From positions 1 to 24,431 of the forward strand of contig CANQFW010000012.1 in assembly GCA_947599995.1 (NCBI GenBank): DNA of 24,431 nucleotides. The letters run 5' to 3'. This DNA comes from an uncultured Clostridia bacterium (lineage in GTDB: Bacteria > Bacillota > Clostridia > TANB77 > CAG-508). The stretch's first letter is position 1; each line of letters opens with the position of its first letter. The notes under the pieces were generated by a model that saw only the letters and a list, made by a program, of their open reading frames with translations, was not told the DNA's origin and searched no databases. Below, piece by piece: positions 8,843 to 16,372 of the stretch. A program made the translations under genes and the position numbers.

Positions 8843-9214
8843 ATGGAACACAGAAAAAATCCTAATAGAATGAATAGGATAGATGAAGAATTTAAGAAAG
8901 AAATCAGTATGATTATTGACCAGGATTTGAAAAATCCTAATATCACAGGAATAATAAGTGTTACTAAAGTTAAAGTTTCAAAAGATTTAAGAGTTGCAAG
9001 AGTATATGTTAGTTTGTTGAATTGCAAAAGTAAGAAAAATACCTTAGAGGGGCTTAAAAATTCTTCTGGTTTTATTAGGAGTGAATTAGCCAAAAGGATA
9101 AATTTGAGATATACTCCTGATCTTAATTTTGAAGTTGATGAGACCTTGGAATATGGTGCTAGAATTGAGAACATATTAAAGGAAATTATGCCAGACAATA
9201 ATGGGGAAAATTAG
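8843..9214 (+). CDS. rbfA: 30S ribosome-binding factor RbfA
   Basis: RbfA is a small KH-fold factor needed for late 30S maturation and processing of 16S rRNA. The 123 residues show the family course: N-R-M-N-R-I-D-E-E-F-K-K-E-I near the start, D-L-K-N-P, V-S-K-D-L-R-V-A-R-V-Y-V-S in the middle, and L-R-Y-T-P-D-L-N-F-E-V-D-E-T-L near the end. AGGAGG at 8824-8829 overlaps the infB stop and lies 13 bases before the ATG, a little far but with no better start. It follows infB by 17 bases in the operon. The 123-base gap after it shows no convincing terminator. Confidence 0.96.
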   Translation: MEHRKNPNRMNRIDEEFKKEISMIIDQDLKNPNITGIISVTKVKVSKDLRVARVYVSLLNCKSKKNTLEGLKNSSGFIRSELAKRINLRYTPDLNFEVDETLEYGARIENILKEIMPDNNGEN

Positions 9215-9337
9215 ATTTTTCTCTGTTATTGTTACAGCTTAAATAATTAGTTTAAATGTGTTTGAATGTGACTCTTTTAGATTAATATCATTTAAAAATA
9301 TAAAATACTTAAAAAAAGAAGTAAGGAAGGATGTAAT

Positions 9338-10291
9338 ATGACATTAGATAGTATTCTAGATGAAATAAAGAAGGCAGAAAAAATTGTTATTTTAACTCAT
9401 GAGAACCCTGATGGAGACGCTATTGGTAGTGCCACCGCTATGAAGCTTGCTCTTAATTATTTGGGGAAGAATGCGGATGTTATAATACCGGAGTATTCTA
9501 AATGTTTTGCTTTTTTGCCAGGAATGGATGAGGTAAAAACAAAAAGTAATGTTGAAGTATACGATTTAGCAATAACAGTAGATTGTGCGGATACTAAAAT
9601 TTTAAAAGGGTATAGTAAATATTTTGAAAAAGCTACAACAAAAATTGCTATTGATCATCATGGCAGTAACAATATGTTTGCAGATATAAACTATGTTAAC
9701 CCTGTATCTCCTGCATGTGCACAAGTTTTAGTAGGAGTATTTGAGTATTGGAATATTCCAATAACTAAGGAGATTGGAACTTGTCTTGCTACTGGTATAA
9801 TAACTGATACTGGTGGATTTAATTATTCAGTTACTGTAGAGACTTTTGAGTTTACGGCTGAACTTTTAAGAAGCGGTGTAAATATATCTGAAATTTATAG
9901 AAAAGTTTTTGCAACTAAGACTAGAGCTAATTTCGAACTTACTAAAATTGCAAATAATAGAATGCAATTTTTTGAAGATGGAAAAGTAACTTTTACATAT
10001 ATTACAGCTGAGGATGAGGAAAATGTAAAGGCATCTACAGGAGACTATGAAGGTATTGTGCAGATAGGAAGATGTATTGAAGGTGTTGAGGTTTCGATTT
10101 TCTTACATGAGCTAAAGGAAAAAGGTGGATTTAAAATTTCCCTTAGGTCATCAGAATATGTTAATGTTTCTGATGTTTGTTTAATGTTTGGTGGAGGAGG
10201 TCATGTTAGGGCTGCCGGAGCTTTTTCAACAGGAACTCCTGAACATATTAGAGATAAGGTTTTGGCTGAAGTTAGAAAACAGCTTAAATAG
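9338..10291 (+). CDS. nrnA: DHH-family oligoribonuclease / pAp phosphatase NrnA
   Basis: NrnA degrades short RNA oligonucleotides (nanoRNAs) and dephosphorylates 3'-phosphoadenosine 5'-phosphate in the cytoplasm. The 317 residues contain the DHH metal-binding motifs: H-E-N-P-D-G-D-A-I-G-S (about 22-32), V-D-C-A-D-T, and I-D-H-H-G-S. The C-terminal DHHA1 domain has the G-G-G-G-H-V-R-A-A-G substrate loop (usually GGGGHxxAAG). The site AAGGAAGG at 9323-9330 precedes the ATG. It lies between rbfA and truB, which is a usual place for it in Clostridia. Confidence 0.95.
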   Translation: MTLDSILDEIKKAEKIVILTHENPDGDAIGSATAMKLALNYLGKNADVIIPEYSKCFAFLPGMDEVKTKSNVEVYDLAITVDCADTKILKGYSKYFEKATTKIAIDHHGSNNMFADINYVNPVSPACAQVLVGVFEYWNIPITKEIGTCLATGIITDTGGFNYSVTVETFEFTAELLRSGVNISEIYRKVFATKTRANFELTKIANNRMQFFEDGKVTFTYITAEDEENVKASTGDYEGIVQIGRCIEGVEVSIFLHELKEKGGFKISLRSSEYVNVSDVCLMFGGGGHVRAAGAFSTGTPEHIRDKVLAEVRKQLK

Positions 10292-10318
10292 AATGTAGTA
10301 AATAAAGGAATAAATAAT

Positions 10319-11173
10319 GTGGATGGAATAATCTTAATTAATAAAGAACAAAATTGGACGTCTAATGATGTAGTTCAAAAAGTGAAAAAAATAACTGGAG
10401 AGAAGATTGGTCATACAGGGACTTTAGACCCTTTGGCTACAGGAGTTTTACCTATTTTAGTTGGTAAGGGAACTTTACTTTGCAAATATTTGATTGATCA
10501 TGATAAGACATATGTTGCTAAGGTTAAATTAGGAATTAAGACAGATACTGCTGATTTAGAGGGGGAAGTTATACAGAAAATGGATGTTAATTCTAATGTG
10601 TTTTCTAGAGACAGACTAAAAGATGTTTTAAATAGTTTTGTTGGAAAACAGAAACAAATTCCTCCAATATATTCAGCTATTAAAATAAAAGGGAAAAAAC
10701 TTTATGAGTATGCAAGAAGTAATCAAAAAGTTGAAATACCTGAAAGAGAAATTGAAATTTATGAAATGGAATTAATAAATATTTTAGAAGAAAGTTTGGA
10801 AATTGAATTTAAAGTTAGTTGCTCTAAAGGAACTTATATAAGGTCCTTGTGTGAAGATATTGCCATAAAACTTGAAACAATTGGAACTATGAGTAGTTTA
10901 AAAAGGATAAGAGTAGGAAGTTTTAAAATTGAAGATGCAATTACTATAGGTGATATTGAGCATATCGATTTAAGAGAAAAAATGATTACTATCGAAGAAT
11001 TCTTTAAAAATAAAAACAGAATTGATCTTTCTAATAGAGAAATAAAACTATTTTTGAATGGTGTTAAGATTACTAGAAAAGTAACAGATGGAATTTATAG
11101 GATTTATAGCGATGAAAAATTTGTAGGAATTGGAGTTGTCAGTAATAATCTTTTGAAGAGAGACATTGCATAA
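10319..11173 (+). CDS. truB: tRNA pseudouridine(55) synthase TruB
   Basis: TruB makes pseudouridine 55 in the T-loop of tRNAs. At 284 aa it shows the N-terminal D-G-I-I-L-I-N-K-E motif, the catalytic segment G-H-T-G-T-L-D-P-L-A-T-G-V-L-P (the Asp is catalytic), the K-Q-I-P-P-I-Y-S-A-I-K motif and the C-S-K-G-T-Y-I-R-S-L motif. The start is GTG at 10319, with AAAGGA at 10304-10309 nine bases before it; an overlapping ATG at 10317 is in another frame. It is the last gene of the translation operon. ribF, which often follows, is not here. No strong terminator separates it from the next promoter 17 bases downstream. Confidence 0.96.
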   Translation: MDGIILINKEQNWTSNDVVQKVKKITGEKIGHTGTLDPLATGVLPILVGKGTLLCKYLIDHDKTYVAKVKLGIKTDTADLEGEVIQKMDVNSNVFSRDRLKDVLNSFVGKQKQIPPIYSAIKIKGKKLYEYARSNQKVEIPEREIEIYEMELINILEESLEIEFKVSCSKGTYIRSLCEDIAIKLETIGTMSSLKRIRVGSFKIEDAITIGDIEHIDLREKMITIEEFFKNKNRIDLSNREIKLFLNGVKITRKVTDGIYRIYSDEKFVGIGVVSNNLLKRDIA

Positions 11174-11189
11174 TTTTTAAAAATTATAG

Positions 11190-11218
11190 TTGACAATTTC
11201 TGCCAAAAAGTATATACT
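11190..11218 (+). promoter_or_regulatory. Consensus sigma-A promoter of the NlpC/P60-comEC genes
   Basis: TTGACA at 11190-11195 and TATACT at 11213-11218 are 17 bases apart, the best promoter match in the window. It starts 17 bases after the truB stop codon. Transcription should begin near 11225, leaving an untranslated leader of about 108 bases that folds at 11246-11296. Confidence 0.85.
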
Positions 11219-11245
11219 TATATCATAATTAAAAAAAGAGTAAAG

Positions 11246-11296
11246 GTTGGAGAATAAGTAAATTTTGCATGTGTTAAAATTTAATTCTTATCCAAC
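11246..11296 (+). promoter_or_regulatory. Long imperfect hairpin in the leader of the NlpC/P60 gene
   Basis: The arms 11246-11266 and 11276-11296 pair over 21 positions with three mismatches: GTTGGA with TCCAAC at the base and TAAATTTT with AAAATTTA at the top, around the 9-base loop GCATGTGTT. It is followed by 17 bases and the AGGAG at 11314. There is no U-tract, so it is not a terminator. I cannot match it to a known riboswitch class. It could affect mRNA stability or ribosome access. Confidence 0.5.
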
Positions 11297-11332
11297 TGAT
11301 ATGTGCACTAAATAGGAGCGAGGGTTAAAAAA

Positions 11333-12550
11333 ATGAAAAAAATTTTAAAAAGAACAATAGTAATACTAGTATACATAGGATTAATTTTAATAGACACAAA
11401 GGCATATGCTGTGCAAACTGCAAAATCAGAAGATGTATTGCCTAATGATGATGAAAAAACACAAAATGTATATAGTGCAAAAGCATCTGGAACATTAGAG
11501 ATAAAATTATTACCAACAATAAATTCAGAATCAATTTCAAAAATTGAAGCTGATACAGAATATACTGTAACAGATGTAATCAACAAATGGAGCTATATAA
11601 AGACAAATGATCAAGAAGGATGGATTTTAACTAGCAAATTAGAAGGTTCGACAGCTAATAATGCAGATGCAAATTCACAAGAACAAAATAATGAAAGTGA
11701 TGTTGAAACTCAGTCAAATACACAAGAAGCATCAGATCAAGGTGAAAATGTCGAATCAAAAGAACAAGAGGGAACAACATCGACAGAAAAAGAAACACAG
11801 ACACAGACAAAATATGTTAATGCAGAAACATTAAATTTAAGAGAACAAGCAAATTCTACAGCAAAAGTAATTGGCCAATTAGATCTAAATACAAAAGTTG
11901 TTTTACTAGAAAATGTAGATGGAAATTGGAGTAAGATACAAGCAAACGGACTTACAGGCTATGTTTCAAGTAAATTCTTATCAGATAAAAAGACAGTGGT
12001 AACATCAAGAAGTGAAGATACAGCAAGGGAAAATCAGGAAGGAGAAAAGAATCAATCACAAAATGAAGGGAATTCCTCAGATGGTCAGTCTAAACAAGCA
12101 ATAAGTTCATCTGAAAGTACAAAAAAAGAAAGTGAAAATAGCAGTAATACAAGTAATGAAAATAAATCATCATATAGTAAATCAGCATCTAGTGTAGTAG
12201 AATATGCTAAACAATATTTAGGATGTAAGTATGTATTGGGAGGCACATCACCATCAGGATTTGACTGTTCAGGATTTACATCATATGTTTTTAAACATTT
12301 TGGAATTTCGCTTAGCAGGACATCGGGAGCACAAGCTTCAAATGGAACTAAAGTTGAAAAAAGTAATCTACAAGCAGGAGATATATTAATATTTAATGAT
12401 TCTTCTAATAAAAAAGTGGGTCATGTTGGAATTTATATAGGGGGAAATCAATTTATACATGCTGCTAATCCACAAAAAGGTGTAATTATATCATCGTTAT
12501 CTGAGAAATATTATGCAACAAGATATGTGGGAGCTAGAAGAGTTTTATAG
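11333..12550 (+). CDS. Secreted NlpC/P60 peptidoglycan hydrolase with two SH3 domains
   Basis: A 405-aa exported cell-wall enzyme. The signal peptide (1-26) has basic K-K-I-L-K-R, a hydrophobic core and A-Y-A before the cleavage site. Two bacterial SH3 domains follow: about 45-105 (ends W-S-Y-I-K-T-N-D-Q-E-G-W-I) and about 160-220 (L-N-L-R-E-Q-A-N-S-T-A-K-V-I-G to G-Y-V-S-S-K-F). They are separated and followed by Gln/Ser/Asn/Glu-rich linkers. The NlpC/P60 domain spans about 288-405, with Cys312 in F-D-C-S-G-F, His364 in V-G-H-V-G-I-Y and His376 in F-I-H-A: a complete catalytic set. Such enzymes cut D-Glu-diamino-acid bonds in peptidoglycan stems. The ATG at 11333 has GAGGG eight bases upstream. 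It precedes comEC by 22 bases. Confidence 0.93.
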   Translation: MKKILKRTIVILVYIGLILIDTKAYAVQTAKSEDVLPNDDEKTQNVYSAKASGTLEIKLLPTINSESISKIEADTEYTVTDVINKWSYIKTNDQEGWILTSKLEGSTANNADANSQEQNNESDVETQSNTQEASDQGENVESKEQEGTTSTEKETQTQTKYVNAETLNLREQANSTAKVIGQLDLNTKVVLLENVDGNWSKIQANGLTGYVSSKFLSDKKTVVTSRSEDTARENQEGEKNQSQNEGNSSDGQSKQAISSSESTKKESENSSNTSNENKSSYSKSASSVVEYAKQYLGCKYVLGGTSPSGFDCSGFTSYVFKHFGISLSRTSGAQASNGTKVEKSNLQAGDILIFNDSSNKKVGHVGIYIGGNQFIHAANPQKGVIISSLSEKYYATRYVGARRVL

Positions 12551-12572
12551 AATACAAAAAGGAGTGCAAATA

Positions 12573-15123
12573 TTGCTAGAAAATAGAGTGACTTTAGCTA
12601 TGGCACTTGGATTTATTATAGGAATTATTATGGGGCTATATTGTAAAATCAGTATAGTCCTTATTTATGCTGTAATTTTTATAATACGCCAAGTATGTTT
12701 TCGACAAAAAAAATATAAAAAATTAAAATTGATTTCTATAAAGAGATATTCAAGGTATATAAGGATAATATTTAATAAAAAGGCAGTTAGAATAATAATT
12801 ATTTCTTCAATAATAGCAAATAGCATTTTATTATACCAAAATTATAAGTATAATAATTTATATAAAAATTTTGATGGAGAGGAAATAGTATGTAGAGTTA
12901 TAGTCATTTCTAATATACAGGAAAAAGACTATAAAGATAATTATAAGGTAAAAGTTATTTCTGTAAATGGAGAATCTAGAAAATTTAAAAACACAAACTT
13001 ATTTGTGTCTGTAAAAAGTAATTCGCATGAAAAACTAGAGTATGGTCAGGAATTGATAATAAAGGGTAAATATGTTGAGCCAGAAATAAGAAGAAATTAT
13101 AAAGGTTTTGACTATAAAGAATATTTAAAAACCTTAAAAGTATATGGAACAGTAAACTTAAGTAGCAAAGTTGTTGTTGAAGATAGATCTTTAAATCCAA
13201 TATTTATTTTTTTTAATAATTTATCACTTAAAATAAAATATAACATAGAAAAATATTTTAATGATCAAACACAAGCAATAGTTTTAGGAATAATATTAGG
13301 TGACAAAAGTAAGATAGAAAAAGAAGTGATAGAAAACTTTTCAGAAAGTAACATTTCACACATTTTAGCTGTTTCTGGTATGCATATGGCATATGTTATC
13401 TTAATTTTTAACAGTGCTTTTAATGCACTTATAGGTAGAAAATATGGAAATATTTTAACTAGTTTTTTCATTTTAACATACATGTTTATAACAGGATTTT
13501 CTCCATCAGTAGTAAGAGCTGGTATAGTTGGGATAATAGTTTTGCTTTCAGAAATTTTTAGATTAAGAAGTGATAAATGGGAGAATTTAGCTACATCATT
13601 TGTTTTAATTTGTATATACAATCCATTTTTAATAGAAAACATTAGTGTTATTCTTTCATATGGTGGAACAATTGGAATTATAACATTAAACAGCAAACTT
13701 TTAGATATATTAAAAAATATAGATGAGAAGAAAGAAAAAGTAAAGTACAGGAGAAAGAAAAATAGATTAAAAATTTTAGAGCTTTTAAAGCAGAACAAAC
13801 TAATTATAAAATTAAAAGAAGCAGTAATTTTAACTATTTCTGCATACCTTGTTATAGCACCAATAATTATATATTCGTTTAATAAATTAGCTATTTTAAG
13901 CTTAATAGTAGCTGTTATAGTAGGATTTATTGCTGGACCTACAGTAATAGTAGGTATGATATTTATAATTTTGAGTTTTACTAGGTTTAAATTTTTTATA
14001 TTCTTAGTAACATATATAGAAGAGATTTTAGTAAATATAATAATAAATTTATCAAATTTTGGTTCAAAACTTTTTGCAAATAATGTAATTTTAATAACTC
14101 CTAATATTTTGGAAATAATAATTTATTATACATTTTTATTTATATCAATTTATTTAATAGGCTTTCATTTTAAAAAAAGTTTAAATCCATCTGAAATTAG
14201 AATTAAAAATTTAATAAGTCTTTTAGAATATAGAATTCATCAAAATAAGAAAAAATTTATATCATTTACATTAATTTTTAGTATAATTTTTACAAGTATC
14301 ACATTTATTCCAAAAAATTTAAAAATATATTTTATTGATGTTGGACAAGGAGATAGTACTTTAATTATTACACCTAAAAATAAAAAAATTCTAATAGATG
14401 GAGGGGGAAGTGACTCGAAAAATTTTAATGTTGGAGAAAAAACCTTATTACCGTATTTATTGGATAGAAGAATAAAAACAATAGATTTTGCATTTATAAG
14501 TCACTTCGATACAGACCATTGTCAGCGGAATTTTGTATTTAATGAAAAACATAAAGCTTAAAAATGTAATTATTTGTAAACAACCAGAAATTTCTGATAA
14601 TTTTGAAGAATTCAAAGAATTAGTTAAACAAAAAAAAATTAATGTAATTGTAGCTAATAAAGGAGACAATATAAATATTGAAAAGAATTTATATTTTTCT
14701 GTTTTGTGGCCATATAAAACAGGTATGATTTCAGAAAATGTTTTAAATAATAATTCACTTGTTTTAAAACTAAATTATAAAAACTTTTCAATGCTCTTTA
14801 CAGGAGATATAGAAAAAATAGCAGAAGAAGCTATTTTGAATGAATACAAAAATTCAAGAAAAATTCAAAGTACTGTATTAAAAGTTGCACATCATGGTTC
14901 AAAGTCATCTTCTACGGAAGAATTTATAAATATGGTAAAGCCTAAATTTGCTTTGATTGGAGTAGGAAAGGAAAATAAATATGGACATCCAAATGTAGAT
15001 GTGTTAGAAAGATTAGAAAAGTTAGGAACAAAAATTTATAGGACAGATTGTGATGGGGAGATTAGTATTTTTGTTGGATGGAAAGGTAGAGTAAAAGTTA
15101 ATAAAAACATTAAAACAATTTAA
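12573..15123 (+). CDS. comEC: ComEC/Rec2 competence DNA channel, needing a +1 frameshift at CGG (14526)
   Basis: ComEC is the membrane channel for DNA uptake and carries a C-terminal metallo-beta-lactamase-like domain. Start: TTG 12573 with AAAGGAG at 12558-12564 eight bases upstream. Frame one encodes N-terminal membrane helices, the DUF4131-like domain, the competence core (S-H-I-L-A-V-S-G-M-H) and the start of the lactamase domain (D-V-G-Q-G-D-S, then H644-x-D646-x-D648-H649). At codon 652, CGG, the frame goes wrong and stops after ten more residues at 14561. Skipping the single C at 14526 gives D-T-D-H-C-Q-G-I-L-Y-L-M-K and continues through F-T-G-D and V-A-H-H-G-S to the TAA at 15121-15123. 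The full product would be 849 aa, a normal ComEC length. The Gly recovered is the second G of the family DHxGG motif. See the finding on CGG; pseudogene or assembly error are the alternatives. Confidence 0.88.
14525..14531 (+). other. Putative +1 frameshift site GCGGAAT in comEC
   Basis: Frame zero reads CAG-CGG-AAT (Q-R-N) and reaches a TAA at 14559. Skipping C14526 gives CAG-GGA-ATT (Q-G-I), which restores the conserved metallo-beta-lactamase sequence. The same seven bases occur at the frame break of the PBP gene (22445-22451). There is no homopolymer, upstream Shine-Dalgarno-like stimulator or stable downstream hairpin here. Confidence 0.8.
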
Positions 15124-15173
15124 TGAATAATTTACAAAAAAAAGTAAATAATACAATAAAAAGAGGGGATATT

Positions 15174-15611
15174 ATGTGGAAAAAGATTTTAATTTCAACA
15201 GGGATATTAATACTTTTAAGTGTAGGGATTACATTAATTTATGTGAATAAAGAAAAAAATGAAGACAATAAAAGTTTAGAAAATAAGGAAGAAATTATAG
15301 AAAATGAACAAATATCAGAAGAGTTAGTAGATGATGACTGTATATCTGAATGGGAAGATTATGAAGAATACCAAAAGGAGCTAGAAGAAGCAAGTAGTAT
15401 GTATCAAAATAATGATATACATTATATTGTAAAAAGTGTAGATAACTATATAAATGTTTATTATATAGATGATTATGGAAATAATATATTGTATAAAGAA
15501 ACTAATATCTATATAAAATATTTAGAAGAAGAAGATATACATGATCTAGAAAATGGTATAGATGTGTATGGAGCTGAAAATTTAAATAAGTTGTTAGAAG
15601 ATTTTGAGTAG
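15174..15611 (+). CDS. Small membrane-anchored protein with BofC C-terminal-like domain
   Basis: I prefer the ATG at 15174 (145 aa), which has AGAGGGG at 15162-15168 and puts the membrane segment at the very N-terminus (residues 4-24, I-L-I-S-T-G-I-L-I-L-L). An in-frame ATG at 15123 overlaps the comEC stop (TAATG) and would add 17 residues before the helix. A Glu/Asp/Asn-rich linker follows. The last 60 residues (Y-I-V-K-S-V-D-N-Y-I-N-V-Y-Y to L-N-K-L-L-E-D-F-E) resemble the C-terminal domain of BofC, including Y-K-E-T-N-I-Y-I, E-E-D-I-H-D-L-E-N-G-I and the L-L-E-D-F end. BofC restrains SpoIVB signalling in Bacillus sporulation, but this domain occurs in other small clostridial proteins, so the role is open. 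Confidence 0.75.
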   Translation: MWKKILISTGILILLSVGITLIYVNKEKNEDNKSLENKEEIIENEQISEELVDDDCISEWEDYEEYQKELEEASSMYQNNDIHYIVKSVDNYINVYYIDDYGNNILYKETNIYIKYLEEEDIHDLENGIDVYGAENLNKLLEDFE

Positions 15612-15627
15612 TTAAAATTTCTACAAT

Positions 15628-15679
15628 AAAAAAAGTTGAAATTAAGTTATCATTAATAACATTAATTTCAACTTTTTTT
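15628..15679. terminator. Bidirectional rho-independent terminator between comEC genes and pgsA
   Basis: A perfect 18-bp stem, 15628-15645 with 15662-15679 (A7 GTTGAAATTAA against TTAATTTCAAC T7), with an inner stem GTTAT/ATAAC. It has a T7 run on the plus strand and A7 on the other side, so it can end both the comEC-side transcript (+) and the clpE-pgsA transcript (-). Confidence 0.9.
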
Positions 15680-15680
15680 A

Positions 15681-15757
15681 TATTATAGGAAAGTTTTCTG
15701 AACTTCCTATAATATAAAGCATTCCACAGAAAAATTGTTATACAATTTTTCGCGGAC
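15681..15757. repeat. Two further hairpins downstream of pgsA
   Basis: The first hairpin pairs 15681-15695 with 15701-15714 (TATTATAGGAA... against ...TTCCTATAATA) with one bulged A. The second pairs GAAAAATTG (15729-15737) with CAATTTTTC (15743-15751) around TTATA. They sit side by side in the 163-base gap that also holds the terminator. A third, larger inverted repeat (GAACAAA at 15759-15765 and GGAC at 15770-15773 against GTCC at 15809-15812 and TTTGTTC at 15816-15822) spans the end of pgsA. No transposase is near. Confidence 0.55.
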
Positions 15758-15774
15758 GAACAAAGACACGGACT

Positions 15775-16353
15775 TTAAAATGTCATAAATAGCGAAAATG
15801 TTAATAATGTCCGCTTTTGTTCTTTAGATGTACTTCTTATTAAAAACTTTTTAGCATACATAACTCCTGCAAAAACAGTCACACCTAAGGCTAAATAATA
15901 AATATATATATTAAATTTAGCTAAAAAAGTAAATTTTATAGAAAATAAAGAAAGTACAATTGCAATATATAATATTACAGTAGCTGCCTTTCCATACCAT
16001 TTACTATGTACTGTAACAATCTCTTTTTTATAAAGGAAGAAGGCACCACAAATCATAGATATTTCTTTTATTGTCAAAACAATTAATATCCAAAATGGTA
16101 TTATTTCCCTTATGGATAGGGCAGACAAAGTACTAATTTGAGTAAGTTTGTCTGCAAGTGGATCCATAAGTTTTCCCCAATCAGTAATCAAATTAAATTT
16201 TCTTGCAATTATACCATCCGCAATATCTGTAAAAGAAGATAGTGTAAAAACAATAAAAGCAATTAAATAATTATCTTTAAGAATTAGAGAAAATATAATT
16301 GGAATAAATATAATTCTAAGTATTGTTAAATAATTTGGTAAATTTTTTGGCAT
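15775..16353 (-). CDS. pgsA: CDP-diacylglycerol--glycerol-3-phosphate 3-phosphatidyltransferase
   Basis: PgsA joins CDP-diacylglycerol and glycerol 3-phosphate in the membrane, the committed step to phosphatidylglycerol. The CDP-alcohol phosphotransferase signature is complete: D-I-A-D-G-I-I-A-R-K, eight residues, then G-K-L-M-D-P-L-A-D. Several hydrophobic helices follow. AGGAGG precedes the ATG at 16353 by about five bases, and the gene starts 19 bases after clpE, so the two form an operon. Codon 181 is CGG (15813-15811) in G-CGG-A. Read as Arg, the protein is 192 aa, ending R-T-L-L-T-F-S-L-F-M-T-F. With a +1 shift as in comEC it would be 183 aa, ending K-G-H-Y. The C-terminus is not conserved enough for me to decide. 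Confidence 0.92.
   Translation of the reverse strand: MPKNLPNYLTILRIIFIPIIFSLILKDNYLIAFIVFTLSSFTDIADGIIARKFNLITDWGKLMDPLADKLTQISTLSALSIREIIPFWILIVLTIKEISMICGAFFLYKKEIVTVHSKWYGKAATVILYIAIVLSLFSIKFTFLAKFNIYIYYLALGVTVFAGVMYAKKFLIRSTSKEQKRTLLTFSLFMTF
15810..15814 (-). other. Third in-frame CGG in G-CGG-A context, near the 3' end of pgsA
   Basis: On the minus strand AAG-CGG-ACA is in frame with pgsA. A +1 shift gives AAG-GGA-CAT-TAT-TAA, stopping after three codons. It lies within one arm of the inverted repeat around the pgsA 3' end. Unlike the other two CGG sites, conservation cannot tell which reading is used. Confidence 0.4.
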
Positions 16354-16372
16354 AACATCCTCCTATTATATA

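Noticed and set aside
9215..9337. Terminator or promoter between rbfA and nrnA
   Set aside because: Only a 4-bp CTGT/ACAG stem is present and no paired -35/-10; the operon probably reads through.
11225..11332. c-di-AMP (ydaO) riboswitch before the NlpC/P60 gene
   Set aside because: The leader is too short and lacks the conserved blocks of that class.
14533..15123. A separate 196-aa hydrolase gene after comEC
   Set aside because: It is the rest of the ComEC metallo-beta-lactamase domain in the +1 frame; its apparent TTG start has no ribosome binding site and cuts into a conserved motif.
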